A program made the translations under genes and the position numbers. A DNA stretch of 64,000 nt from Bacteroidales bacterium (GTDB taxonomy: Bacteria; Bacteroidota; Bacteroidia; Bacteroidales; Muribaculaceae). The stretch's first letter is position 1. Each line of letters opens with the position of its first letter. The notes below the pieces were generated by a model. That model made no database searches. It was given only the letters and a program-made list of their open reading frames with translations, and had not been told where the DNA came from. The stretch covers positions 1 to 64,000 of the forward strand of contig CAJTEX010000009.1 in NCBI GenBank assembly GCA_910575615.1. The letters run 5' to 3'. This document shows, one piece after another, positions 17,925 to 26,036 of this stretch.

Positions 17925-18437
17925 TTACCAGTTTCCGAGGGTGGCGTTGAAAATCAGTTCGACCAGCTCCTTGGCAATCTGGTTGCAGAGTTCTTCCTGC
18001 ACATCCATCAGCATCTGGGATGCCTCGAAATCGCGATAGGCCGAGAAGCTCTGGTCTACGTCGTTGCCATCCTTCTTGGTGTCGGTGTATTTGACGCGCA
18101 CGGTGATTGTCAGGCGTGTCATAGAGGCGTACGCGTCTTCGGTGACAGCCTGGGGGGTGAGGGTGTAGCCGGTTATCTCACCTTCGAGCTCGAGGTCGGC
18201 GGCCCCGTCCACCACCCGCAGGCGGGTGTTGCGGGTCACATAGTCGGTAAGCTCGTTCTCGAATGTCTGCTGCAGGGGGGCGTAGACCAGGGCGGCGCGT
18301 ATCGGGAACTCCCCGATGTGTACCGTCTTGTAGAGGTTGTAGTCAAGGGCCGCGCCGTTGAACTTGTAGCTTATCCGGCAACCCTGGCTGACTCCAAGGC
18401 AGATGGTCATTATCAGCAGTAATATCAGTTTCTTCAT
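17925..18437 (-). CDS. lptE: LPS-assembly lipoprotein LptE family
   Basis: A 170-residue outer-membrane lipoprotein. A lysine-rich start and hydrophobic stretch end at a cysteine (residue 20, VSQGC), followed by CRISYKFNGAALDY, the usual start of Bacteroidota LptE. The remainder fits the LptE fold, with the strands LRVVDGAADLELEGEITGY and TRLTITVRVKYTD and a long C-terminal helix (QEELCNQIAKELVELIFN). It would plug the LptD barrel that inserts lipopolysaccharide at the outer surface. The lipobox is weak (Ser-Gln-Gly-Cys), so lipidation is likely but not certain. Confidence 0.85.
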   Translation of the reverse strand: MKKLILLLIMTICLGVSQGCRISYKFNGAALDYNLYKTVHIGEFPIRAALVYAPLQQTFENELTDYVTRNTRLRVVDGAADLELEGEITGYTLTPQAVTEDAYASMTRLTITVRVKYTDTKKDGNDVDQSFSAYRDFEASQMLMDVQEELCNQIAKELVELIFNATLGNW

Positions 18438-18491
18438 GTCGGGGGCTTCCTGGGCCGCTTCGCGGGCGGGGATGTGATTATTGGTTTAGTG

Positions 18492-19718
18492 TTATTCCAG
18501 GCCGTATTCCTTTATCTTGCGGTAAAGGGTGCGTTCGGATATGTTGAGTTCCATGGCGGCGGCCTTTCGCCGTCCGGAATTCCGCTGGAGCGACAGCCTG
18601 ATGACCTCCTTCTCCGGCAGTCCGGCCTGCGTGGCGGCTGCCAGCCCGGCGTCATGGGGAGGCATTTCCTCGGCCTTCGCGTCCATTATTTCCACCGGGG
18701 TGTCGATGATGGCGGGGCGGAGCTTCACCAGCGATGAAGCGGGCTGGGACGGTTTCTCTCCTTTCAGCTCGTCGACATCGGCGCGGAGCTGCTCTATCTC
18801 CTCCCTCATCTTGAAAATCAGGGAGAAAAGCATCTCACGCTCACGCTCGTAGGTGTGGTCGCCATCGCCGCGGCCGGTGGTCGCCGGCAGGTTTCGGCTC
18901 TGGTGTAGCACGGGCATCAGTGTGGCCGTGGCCTCCGGCAGGTATCCGGCCAGGGTCTCGGGCGAAATCTCGTTCCCGGCCTCGAACAGGGCCATCTGCT
19001 CGACCACATTCTTGAGCTGGCGCACATTTCCGGGCCAGCGGTAGGCGAGCATGCGGTCGCGCGCGCCGTCGGAGAATGAAATCTGCGGGGTGCGGTTCTT
19101 CTCGGCGAAGTCTGAGGCGAACTTGCGGGCGAGCAGCTGTATGTCGTTGCCGCGCTCGCGCAGAGGGGGGACGGTGATGCTCACCGTGGCCAGTCGGTAG
19201 AAGAGGTCTTCCCGGAAACGGCCTTCGGCCACGGCGCGGGCCATGTCGACATTGGTCGCGGCCACGACCCGGATGTCGGTCTTCTGCACCTCGGAGGAGC
19301 CTACTTTGATGTATTCACCGGTCTCGAGGACGCGCAGCAGGCGCGCCTGGGTGGTCAGCGGCAGCTCGGCCACCTCGTCGAGGAAGATGGTGCCCCCGTT
19401 GGCCTCCTCGAAGTATCCCTTGCGGGAGGAGACCGCTCCGGTGAAGGCTCCTTTCTCATGGCCGAACAGCTCGGAGTCGATGGTGCCCTCGGGTATCGCG
19501 CCGCAGTTGACGGCGATGTATTTGGCGTGTTTGCGCGGTGAATACTGATGGATTATGGCCGGGAAGAATTCCTTGCCGGCTCCGCTCTCTCCGGTGACAA
19601 GCACCGACAGGTCGATCGGCGCGACACGCAAAGCCCTCCCCACCGCCTTGGCAAGGGCGGGGGCGTTGCCTATGATGCCCAGTCGGGCCTTGGCTTGCTG
19701 TATACGTGTCTCATCCAT
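18492..19718 (-). CDS. Sigma-54 dependent transcriptional activator
   Basis: A 408-residue bacterial enhancer-binding protein. It begins almost directly with the AAA+ domain: Walker A GESGAGKE near residue 43, the sigma-54 contact loop GAFTGA, Walker B GTIFLDEVAELP and the R-finger region FREDLFYRL. A linker of about 100 residues, partly coiled coil (FKMREEIEQLRADVDELKGE), leads to a C-terminal Fis-type helix-turn-helix (RRKAAAMELNISERTLYRKI). There is no N-terminal receiver or GAF domain, so activity must be controlled otherwise. It starts 2 nt after the acyltransferase stop and lies in the lptE-secG operon, hinting that it responds to envelope state. Confidence 0.92.
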   Translation of the reverse strand: MDETRIQQAKARLGIIGNAPALAKAVGRALRVAPIDLSVLVTGESGAGKEFFPAIIHQYSPRKHAKYIAVNCGAIPEGTIDSELFGHEKGAFTGAVSSRKGYFEEANGGTIFLDEVAELPLTTQARLLRVLETGEYIKVGSSEVQKTDIRVVAATNVDMARAVAEGRFREDLFYRLATVSITVPPLRERGNDIQLLARKFASDFAEKNRTPQISFSDGARDRMLAYRWPGNVRQLKNVVEQMALFEAGNEISPETLAGYLPEATATLMPVLHQSRNLPATTGRGDGDHTYEREREMLFSLIFKMREEIEQLRADVDELKGEKPSQPASSLVKLRPAIIDTPVEIMDAKAEEMPPHDAGLAAATQAGLPEKEVIRLSLQRNSGRRKAAAMELNISERTLYRKIKEYGLE

Positions 19719-19720
19719 TG

Positions 19721-20644
19721 TCAGGGGCGGATAATCTCTTTGTTGTCAGGGGTGATGACGAGTTTGGCGCGCGAGCGTATCTCCTTGTTGTCGCGCAGGT
19801 CGTAGGTCTGGGCGCGGAGGAAGTCGCCAAACTCCTTGAGCGAGCCCATATGAGCCTGCTGTTCATCCACGGAAATCGGATCGCCGACGGTGACGGTGAA
19901 TGTCTTGTGGCGTTTGCGGAAGACCTCGCGGGGATGGAGCAGGCTGCGCAGCTGCCAGCAGGTGACTCCCAGAAAGTTGAAGAACCATGACTGGCTGCCG
20001 TGGAAGAATATCGGGATCACCGGCACCTTGAGCTGCTGGGCCAGGCGGATGATTGACTCCTGCCACTCGCGGTCCTTGAGGCGGCCACGCCAGTTGGTCT
20101 TGCCTACCGCCCCGGCGGGGAAGAAGCCCACAGGTTCGCCCGAGCGCACAAGCTTTATGGCCTCCTTGATTCCGGCCATCGAGACGGCTTTCTTCTTGGG
20201 GTCGGCCGACGCGCTCTGGTCGACGGCTATGAAGTTGGGGCGCATGGCCCATATGTAGTTGAGAAACATGTTGACCATCACCTTGTACCTGGGCCTGCGG
20301 CGGGCGATGAGGTCGATGAGTATGATGCCGTCGAGGGCACCGAAATGGTGGTTGCTGACGGTGATGAACGCCCCCTCGGGGAGGTTGCGCAGCACCTCGC
20401 CGTTCTCGGCCACGACGGTGATGTCGAGGTCGTGGAGGCAGCCTCTGACGAATCCCGGCCCGGGGGTGTGGCAGTTCTCGGCGTGGAGACGGTTCACCTT
20501 GTCGAGCTGGAGCATCTTGATGAGCCTGTTGAGCAGGCGGGGATGACGGCCAAGGAATGGCACCATGCGGCCTATGTCCTCTGCGTCGAGGACTGTCGGC
20601 TTGAGTGGGGCTTCCTGGCGGGTGTCGTTTATGTTGTCTGGCAT
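19721..20644 (-). CDS. Lysophospholipid acyltransferase family protein
   Basis: A 307-residue PlsC-like acyltransferase that likely acylates glycerophospholipid or aminolipid precursors at the inner membrane. The catalytic HX4D is in SNHHFGALDG; the second motif region includes FIAVDQSA and the third GEPVGFFPAGAVGK. After the acyltransferase core the last 60 residues are basic (REVFRKRHKTFTVTVGDPIS), common in the hemolysin-like Bacteroidota branch. First gene of the acyltransferase-to-secG run, with its own promoter at 20686-20716. Confidence 0.88.
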   Translation of the reverse strand: MPDNINDTRQEAPLKPTVLDAEDIGRMVPFLGRHPRLLNRLIKMLQLDKVNRLHAENCHTPGPGFVRGCLHDLDITVVAENGEVLRNLPEGAFITVSNHHFGALDGIILIDLIARRRPRYKVMVNMFLNYIWAMRPNFIAVDQSASADPKKKAVSMAGIKEAIKLVRSGEPVGFFPAGAVGKTNWRGRLKDREWQESIIRLAQQLKVPVIPIFFHGSQSWFFNFLGVTCWQLRSLLHPREVFRKRHKTFTVTVGDPISVDEQQAHMGSLKEFGDFLRAQTYDLRDNKEIRSRAKLVITPDNKEIIRP

Positions 20645-20685
20645 ATGCGCGGAAAATTTCGGTTGAAAATCTGATGTCTAACCCG

Positions 20686-20716
20686 CAAAGTTACAAAATT
20701 CCCGGTAATTCTCAAA
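20686..20716 (-). promoter_or_regulatory. Promoter of the acyltransferase-secG operon
   Basis: Minus strand TTTG (20713-20716), 19 nt, TAACTTTG (20686-20693). The upstream box overlaps the last codons of the preceding DUF4294 gene. Confidence 0.7.
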
Positions 20717-21476
20717 GCTGGCCCTGCTCGACCATGGTGCATACCCGCTCGATGATTGCGTCTTTCTCGTCGGTCGAGGGGGAGTATTTACCTTTGAGGT
20801 TGACACCGAAGAGCCGTCCGAAACCCTGCCAGAATGTTGCCCTGAATGAGCCGAGGAATGCTTTCAGGATGTCGTAGCCGCTCTGGTTGGTCTCGCGCTG
20901 GATGAGCTTGACCAGCATGCGGGCCTGGTTCTTGGAGAATTTCTTAAGCACCGGCTTGTATTGCTCGAACACCGCCCCCTCCATCTCCTTGAGGTAGCGT
21001 TCGCGCTCCTTCTGGTCGGGGAATGTCTCGATGTACTCATATGTCTCGACCAGGGTCTCGCATATGAGCTTGGCGTAGGGGAGGGCCTTCTTGACATCCC
21101 TTACCGTACGCCAGTAGAATTCCTCCTGTTTCTTGTTTTTGAACTTCATCGGGGGGAAGACCGTGATTTCGTTGAAAATCACCACCAGCACGGTGTCCCC
21201 CTCGGGGGTGACGGTGTGGTATTTCCCCCGGAAGACCTTCTGCATGCCGCTGCCGGGATTGTATATGTCGCGTGCCCCGGCCGGTGTGTCGACAAGGTCG
21301 GAGTTGTCGTCGGCGATTGCCGTGGCGGGCAGCACCACCCTGGCCGAGGCGGTGGAGTGGGCCGGTTTGCGCTCCTGGTGCTTTCGGTGTGGCTGGGCGT
21401 TGGCCTCCTGGCCGCCGATGAGGAGCAGCAAGAGCGGCAGGATGATGTGTCGTAATGTCGAGAGAGGTTTCTGCAA
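20712..21476 (-). CDS. DUF4294 domain protein, secreted
   Basis: A 254-residue protein with a signal peptide ending near residue 27 (GGQEANA) and a Ser/Ala/Pro-rich spacer, then a DUF4294 domain of about 160 residues. Conserved-looking features are GDTVLVVIFNEITVFPP and a helical stretch with WRTVRDVKKALPYAKL, followed by a cluster FSKNQARMLVKLIQRETNQS. It would be periplasmic or outer-membrane attached. The function of this Bacteroidota-specific family is not known. It is 19 nt downstream of nadB and probably co-transcribed with it. Confidence 0.85.
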   Translation of the reverse strand: MQKPLSTLRHIILPLLLLLIGGQEANAQPHRKHQERKPAHSTASARVVLPATAIADDNSDLVDTPAGARDIYNPGSGMQKVFRGKYHTVTPEGDTVLVVIFNEITVFPPMKFKNKKQEEFYWRTVRDVKKALPYAKLICETLVETYEYIETFPDQKERERYLKEMEGAVFEQYKPVLKKFSKNQARMLVKLIQRETNQSGYDILKAFLGSFRATFWQGFGRLFGVNLKGKYSPSTDEKDAIIERVCTMVEQGQL

Positions 21477-21495
21477 TTTGAGTGGGGTTTATGGA

Positions 21496-23070
21496 TTAGG
21501 AGTTGTGGACAGGGGGGTAGTCGAGGGTGTAGTGGAGCCCGCGCGATTCCTTGCGCTCTTTGGCCTGGCGCATTATCAGGTAGCCCACGTTGATGATGTT
21601 GCGCAGCTCGCAGATCTCGCGGGAGACCTTGGAGCATTTGAAGAGGCGCTCGGTCTCCTCATAGAGGATGTCGAGGCGGTTCCAGGCGCGGTCGAGGCGC
21701 AGGTTGGAGCGGACGATGCCGACATAGCTGCCCATTATCTGGTTAACCTCGCGCATGCTCTGGGTGATCAGCACCATCTCCTCGGGATGGCGGGTGCCTT
21801 CGTCGTTCCATTCCGGCACATCGCGGCGCAGCGTGTAGTGGCCGATTTGTTCCGAGGCGTGGCGGGCGGCGGCGTCGGCGTAGACCACTGCCTCGATGAG
21901 CGAGTTGGAGGCCAGGCGGTTGCCGCCGTGTAGGCCGGTGCGTGAGCATTCCCCGACGGCGTAGAGCCGCTTGATGCTCGACTCCCCGTTGAGGTCGACG
22001 GCGATGCCTCCGCAGAGGTAGTGGGCCGCCGGGGCCACGGGGATGTAGTCCTTGGTGATGTCGATGCCCAGCGAGAGGCATTTGCGGTATATGTTGGGGA
22101 AATGGCGGCGGGTCTCGTCGGGGTCTTTGTGGGTGACATCGAGGAAGACATGGTCGTCGCCGTGGAGCTTCATCTCCGAGTCGATGGCGCGGGCCACCAC
22201 GTCGCGAGGGGCCAGTTCGAGGCGGCTGTCATACCGCTCCATGAAGCGCTCGCCCTTGAGGTTGCGGAGTATCGCCCCGTAGCCGCGCATGGCCTCGGTG
22301 ATGAGAAACGACGGGCGGTCGCCGGGGTGGAAGAGCGCCGTGGGGTGGAACTGGATGAACTCCATGTCTTTCACCGTCCCCTTGGCGCGGTAGACCATCG
22401 CGATGCCGTCGCCTGTGGCCACCAGCGGGTTGGTGGTGGTCTGGTAGACGGCCCCGGTGCCTCCGGTGGCCATCAGTGTCACCTTGGCGAGGAAGGTGTC
22501 GACATTCCCCTCCGGGGTCAGCACATATGCCCCGTAGCAGGTGATGTCGGGGGTGCGGCGGGTCACGAATTTGCCGAGATGGTGCTGGGTGATGATTTCG
22601 ACGGCGAAATGGTCTTCAAAGACATCGATGTCGGGGTTGGCGCGGACAGCCTTTATCAGGCTCTCCTGTATCTCGAAACCGGTGTTGTCGGCGTGATGGA
22701 GGATGCGGAACTCCGAGTGTCCCCCTTCGCGGTGGAGGTCAAACGAGCCGTCATCCTTCTTGTCGAAGTCCACCCCCCACTCGATGAGCTGCCTGATCTG
22801 GCCGGGGGCCTCCTTGACGACCATCTCCACGGCTGCCGGGTCGCTGATCCAGTCGCCTGCCACCATCGTGTCGTGGATATGCTTGTCGAAGTCGTCGACC
22901 TCGAGGTCGGTCACCGAGGCCACTCCCCCCTGGGCCAGGGCGGTGTTGGCTTCTTCGAGATTTGATTTGCAAACCAAGGCGACCCTGTGTCGCGGGGAGG
23001 CCACTTTCAGGGCAAAGCTCATTCCGGCGATGCCGCTGCCTATAACAAGGTAGTCATATTCCTTAGTCAT
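21496..23070 (-). CDS. nadB: L-aspartate oxidase NadB
   Basis: FAD enzyme that oxidises L-aspartate to iminoaspartate, the first step of NAD synthesis; anaerobes use fumarate as acceptor. At 524 residues it is the normal length. The FAD-binding motif VIGSGIAGMSFALKV is at the N-terminus; the fumarate-reductase-like capping domain follows (HREGGHSEFRILH, QFHPTALFHPGDRP), and GGNRLASNSLIEAVVYA marks the second FAD segment. The C-terminal helical domain is complete. nadA and nadC are not adjacent, and a DUF4294 gene follows closely. Confidence 0.95.
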   Translation of the reverse strand: MTKEYDYLVIGSGIAGMSFALKVASPRHRVALVCKSNLEEANTALAQGGVASVTDLEVDDFDKHIHDTMVAGDWISDPAAVEMVVKEAPGQIRQLIEWGVDFDKKDDGSFDLHREGGHSEFRILHHADNTGFEIQESLIKAVRANPDIDVFEDHFAVEIITQHHLGKFVTRRTPDITCYGAYVLTPEGNVDTFLAKVTLMATGGTGAVYQTTTNPLVATGDGIAMVYRAKGTVKDMEFIQFHPTALFHPGDRPSFLITEAMRGYGAILRNLKGERFMERYDSRLELAPRDVVARAIDSEMKLHGDDHVFLDVTHKDPDETRRHFPNIYRKCLSLGIDITKDYIPVAPAAHYLCGGIAVDLNGESSIKRLYAVGECSRTGLHGGNRLASNSLIEAVVYADAAARHASEQIGHYTLRRDVPEWNDEGTRHPEEMVLITQSMREVNQIMGSYVGIVRSNLRLDRAWNRLDILYEETERLFKCSKVSREICELRNIINVGYLIMRQAKERKESRGLHYTLDYPPVHNS

Positions 23071-23093
23071 CGGTGACAGTCATTTTGTTACCG

Positions 23094-23125
23094 CAAAATT
23101 ACCCTTTTCCGGCCAATTGTCCAAA
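23094..23125 (-). promoter_or_regulatory. Promoter of nadB
   Basis: Minus strand TTTG (23122-23125), 20 nt, TAATTTTG (23094-23101): a full match. The start codon lies only about 20 nt after the -7 box, so the leader is very short and leaves no room for a riboswitch. Confidence 0.75.
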
Positions 23126-23162
23126 AAAAACAGAAAGTTCTGGGTCCGCGAGGGGGGGTGGC

Positions 23163-24104
23163 TCAGAATAGGAGCCTGTAAGTGGGGTAGATGATTCCGC
23201 GTCCTCCAAATCCGTTCTTCTGGCGTATGAGTCCGGTGTTGAGGTAAAGTCCCCCGTCCTCATTGCAGGTGCCGAAGTCAAAATATCTCTTCCTGTCGGC
23301 CATGGCAATTTTTATCACAGTGTCGAAGACAAGGCTGAGGGCATTGCAACGTTTGCCCGTGTCATTCGCGGCGATGTACTGTGTGTGTGCCACAGTGTCT
23401 GTGACATACAGCAGAGTCCCCGCCACAGCCTCTCCATCTTTCAAGGCTGAAAAAAGACGGATATTCCCGGGAAAAAGTCTTGCCAGATGTCTCATCTCAC
23501 GCAGGGTGTGGACAGGGGTGGCCCCGTACCTTGATTCGAGGAGACATGAGAGTATCCCGTGGAAAATTTCGTAATCATCGGATTCCACTACGGATATCCC
23601 CTCTTTTACGGCCTTGCGGATATTGCGGCGGGTGTTTTCATTGTAGGCGGGGGTGTCCGTAAGGCAGATTGCTGAAGAGATGTTGGTGGCGATAACCTCG
23701 GCCTTGTTAAGGAACAACGCGTAACGGTCTTCTTGCGCGGGGGCTTTCTCGTATATAGTGGGGATGGCCTTGTATATTAGTTCCTTGGCTCCTTTAGCCG
23801 AATAGAATCTGCGTATGGCTGTGAAAATCTCACACACAGTCATCACATCTGTCCCGGAGGCTGTGAGGACTCCCCCGTAGGTCAGCCCTCCATGGGAAAA
23901 CACTGTGTCGCCAGATATGTTGGCGGGTAGCAATGCCGTGATTTTCCCCTTTTCGTCGTATATGATTACAGACGCGTCTGTGAAACGGTCGTTGTGGTAC
24001 TCCATATAATCACGAAGGTGCAGGAATGTCGCATTTCGTGATTGTTTGACAAAATCATCCCAAAGTCGGGCTTTGTCAGGTGTGTAAGGAGCGACTGTCA
24101 GCAT
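23163..24104 (-). CDS. FemAB/GNAT-like acetyltransferase
   Basis: A 313-residue cytoplasmic protein resembling the FemAB-like branch of GNAT acyltransferases: FLHLRDYMEYH and the HGGLTYGGV loop in the first half, RNIRKAVKEGISVVES in the centre, and a second GNAT half with GEAVAGTLLYVTDTVAHTQY and FDFGTCNEDGG. Relatives transfer amino acids or acyl groups during polysaccharide or cell-wall synthesis. The start at 24104 was preferred over the ORF start at 24200 because it lies 7 nt after the permease stop and opens with the domain. Last gene of the S41-lepB operon. Substrate unknown. Confidence 0.78.
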   Translation of the reverse strand: MLTVAPYTPDKARLWDDFVKQSRNATFLHLRDYMEYHNDRFTDASVIIYDEKGKITALLPANISGDTVFSHGGLTYGGVLTASGTDVMTVCEIFTAIRRFYSAKGAKELIYKAIPTIYEKAPAQEDRYALFLNKAEVIATNISSAICLTDTPAYNENTRRNIRKAVKEGISVVESDDYEIFHGILSCLLESRYGATPVHTLREMRHLARLFPGNIRLFSALKDGEAVAGTLLYVTDTVAHTQYIAANDTGKRCNALSLVFDTVIKIAMADRKRYFDFGTCNEDGGLYLNTGLIRQKNGFGGRGIIYPTYRLLF

Positions 24105-24111
24105 GGCATTG

Positions 24112-25365
24112 TCAGTTTTTTTGTCGTTGAGGACGGCCGAGGTATGCTCCGGCGGCCGCGATGAGCAGCGATGTGAGCAGTATCGCTCCCCCGGCTGCAA
24201 TCAGGTCGGAAAGGCGCAGGGCCACCGGGTAATGGTCGACGGCCATCATCGCCGGATTGGCGGAGCTGAGCTTTATCCAGCCGAAATGCTCCTGGCCGAG
24301 GGTCAGCAGTGAGCCGGCAGCCAGGCCGATGAACCCGCCGACTGAGGTTATCAGCCATCCCTGGTTGGCGAAAATCCCTTCAATGAGCCGGGGAGTGGCC
24401 CCCATTGCGGCCAGCACACCCATGTTGTTCTCTTTCTCGACCACCATCAGCGACAGGGTGGAGATGATGTTGAACGACGCGACGGCCAGGATGAAGAGCA
24501 GCATCAGGAAAGTGATCCATTTCTCGACGGCAATCATGCGGTACGCGTCGGCCTCCTGTTCCATGCGGTCAAGCACGGTCATCCCGGCGGGAAGCACCCG
24601 GGTGATTTCTTTCTTTGCGGCGGTGAAGTCATTGCCATCCTTGTGAGTCATGGGGTAGACGGCGATTGCGGTAGCCTCTGTGGTGTAGTCGAGCAGGTCG
24701 CGTGCCACAGCCAGGGGGATGACCAGCATGTCGCGGTCCTGCTCCTCTTGTTCGACCTGGTATACCCCGCTGACACGCAGCGAGTCGCCGCGGAATGAGG
24801 CGGTGGGATTGGCCGGGTTGACCCTGCGGCCCCTCACTGGCTCGAACACCTCTATCCATCCCGTGACAGGGCCGTCGGCAATGCCTGAAATTTCCTCGCC
24901 CAGGGGCCTGACATTGAGGTTGACGGCCACGCCGACCGAGACGGTGGCCTGTGCGTGGTCAAGTTCACCGTCGATGAGTATCTCGCTGAGTCCGGAGGTG
25001 TCCATCGCCAAAGGCTCCATGGCGCGGATGGTGACCGGCATCTGTCCCTGCCGCGACACGGCGAATGCCTGCTCCTCGATCATCGGGGAGGCCACGCTGA
25101 CAGCCGGGAGCCTCTGCAACGCAGAGGCCGTGGAGTCGGCGTCGGGGATTACCGACCTGTCGGCCATCCTGACCAGCAGGGGCGGGTTGAAATTGGATGT
25201 CTTCCGCTCGACCAGCTGCGAGAAGCCGTTGAAGACCGACAGCACCACGATCATGGCGGCGGCGGCCACGGCGACTCCGGCCATGGAGACCGCCGATATG
25301 ATGTTGACGGCTCCGTGGCTCTTGCGTGAGAGCAGGTAGCGGAGGGCGATTCTCAGGGGAAGCAT
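24112..25365 (-). CDS. LolC/FtsX-type ABC transporter permease
   Basis: A 417-residue inner-membrane protein: one N-terminal helix (AVNIISAVSMAGVAVAAAAM), a large periplasmic MacB/LolC-like domain (about residues 50-265), and three C-terminal helices beginning at FLMLLFILAVASFNIISTLS. This layout is that of lipoprotein-releasing permeases LolC/LolE. The ATPase partner is not adjacent. The first codon overlaps the stop of the WbqC gene by one base (TGATG), indicating coupled translation; this start also opens with the family motif LRIALRYLLSRKSHG. It probably helps release lipoproteins to the outer membrane, or moves another lipid-like substrate. Confidence 0.88.
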   Translation of the reverse strand: MLPLRIALRYLLSRKSHGAVNIISAVSMAGVAVAAAAMIVVLSVFNGFSQLVERKTSNFNPPLLVRMADRSVIPDADSTASALQRLPAVSVASPMIEEQAFAVSRQGQMPVTIRAMEPLAMDTSGLSEILIDGELDHAQATVSVGVAVNLNVRPLGEEISGIADGPVTGWIEVFEPVRGRRVNPANPTASFRGDSLRVSGVYQVEQEEQDRDMLVIPLAVARDLLDYTTEATAIAVYPMTHKDGNDFTAAKKEITRVLPAGMTVLDRMEQEADAYRMIAVEKWITFLMLLFILAVASFNIISTLSLMVVEKENNMGVLAAMGATPRLIEGIFANQGWLITSVGGFIGLAAGSLLTLGQEHFGWIKLSSANPAMMAVDHYPVALRLSDLIAAGGAILLTSLLIAAAGAYLGRPQRQKN

Positions 25366-26036
25366 CAGGTGGAGGCGGGGGTGATGGAGTTTCGTATCCA
25401 GAGGGCGGCCTCGGGTCCGAGGCAGAAGAGGAGGTCGAGGATGGAGAGGCCGGGCAGGAAGCCGAAACGGGCCTGGCGCGGCTGCCAGTAGGGGTGGATT
25501 GCATCCTTCGCTTCGCTCGGGCACCCGACTGCCTTTCCGGGGAGGGAGGCTGTGACGGGTGTGCCGGGAGTCGCGGTAGTAGAGGAGGGGAGGAGCAACA
25601 GGGCCTCTATCTCTTTGTCTATAGCCTCGTTCAGGTCGATTACAGATGGGAAGCGGTCGGTCGTCTCGCGCGACATGTACGGCAGGAAGCGGTCGATGTA
25701 AAACTCAAAAAAGGGGGTGCGGCCATAGGCCGACTCGAGCGACACGCGGTGGACATGCCACCACTGGCCGTGGTCGCTGACGCGCACGTCGCGCCATGTG
25801 GCCCGAGGTATGCCGTGGGGCTTGACGATGGGGAGGGTCAGGGTCAGCGGGCCGTTGACATCGGCGATGTCGTAACGGTGGATTTCCTTGCGGCGTTTGT
25901 CAAACAGCGCGTCGATAGCCACCGGCATGCCGGCGGCGCGCCTTGTCCAGTAGTCGACCGAACCGAAGTATCTCGGCAGTTCACCTTCCTTCATGGGTGT
26001 TGTCAGGGGGCTTGTTTGATGGGAGGGGAGCGTCAT
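25365..26036 (-). CDS. WbqC family protein
   Basis: A 223-residue WbqC-like protein. The family signature is visible as PRYFGSVDYWTRR near the start, then NGPLTLTLPIVKP and YGRTPFFEFYIDRF in the middle, and a C-terminal SILDLLFCLGPEA. WbqC proteins occur in O-antigen and signal-peptidase neighbourhoods; their reaction is not established. A serine/threonine-rich insert of about 30 residues sits before the last conserved block. The first ATG overlaps the lepB stop (ATGA); an internal Met at 25994 is the alternative start. Confidence 0.82.
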   Translation of the reverse strand: MTLPSHQTSPLTTPMKEGELPRYFGSVDYWTRRAAGMPVAIDALFDKRRKEIHRYDIADVNGPLTLTLPIVKPHGIPRATWRDVRVSDHGQWWHVHRVSLESAYGRTPFFEFYIDRFLPYMSRETTDRFPSVIDLNEAIDKEIEALLLLPSSTTATPGTPVTASLPGKAVGCPSEAKDAIHPYWQPRQARFGFLPGLSILDLLFCLGPEAALWIRNSITPAST

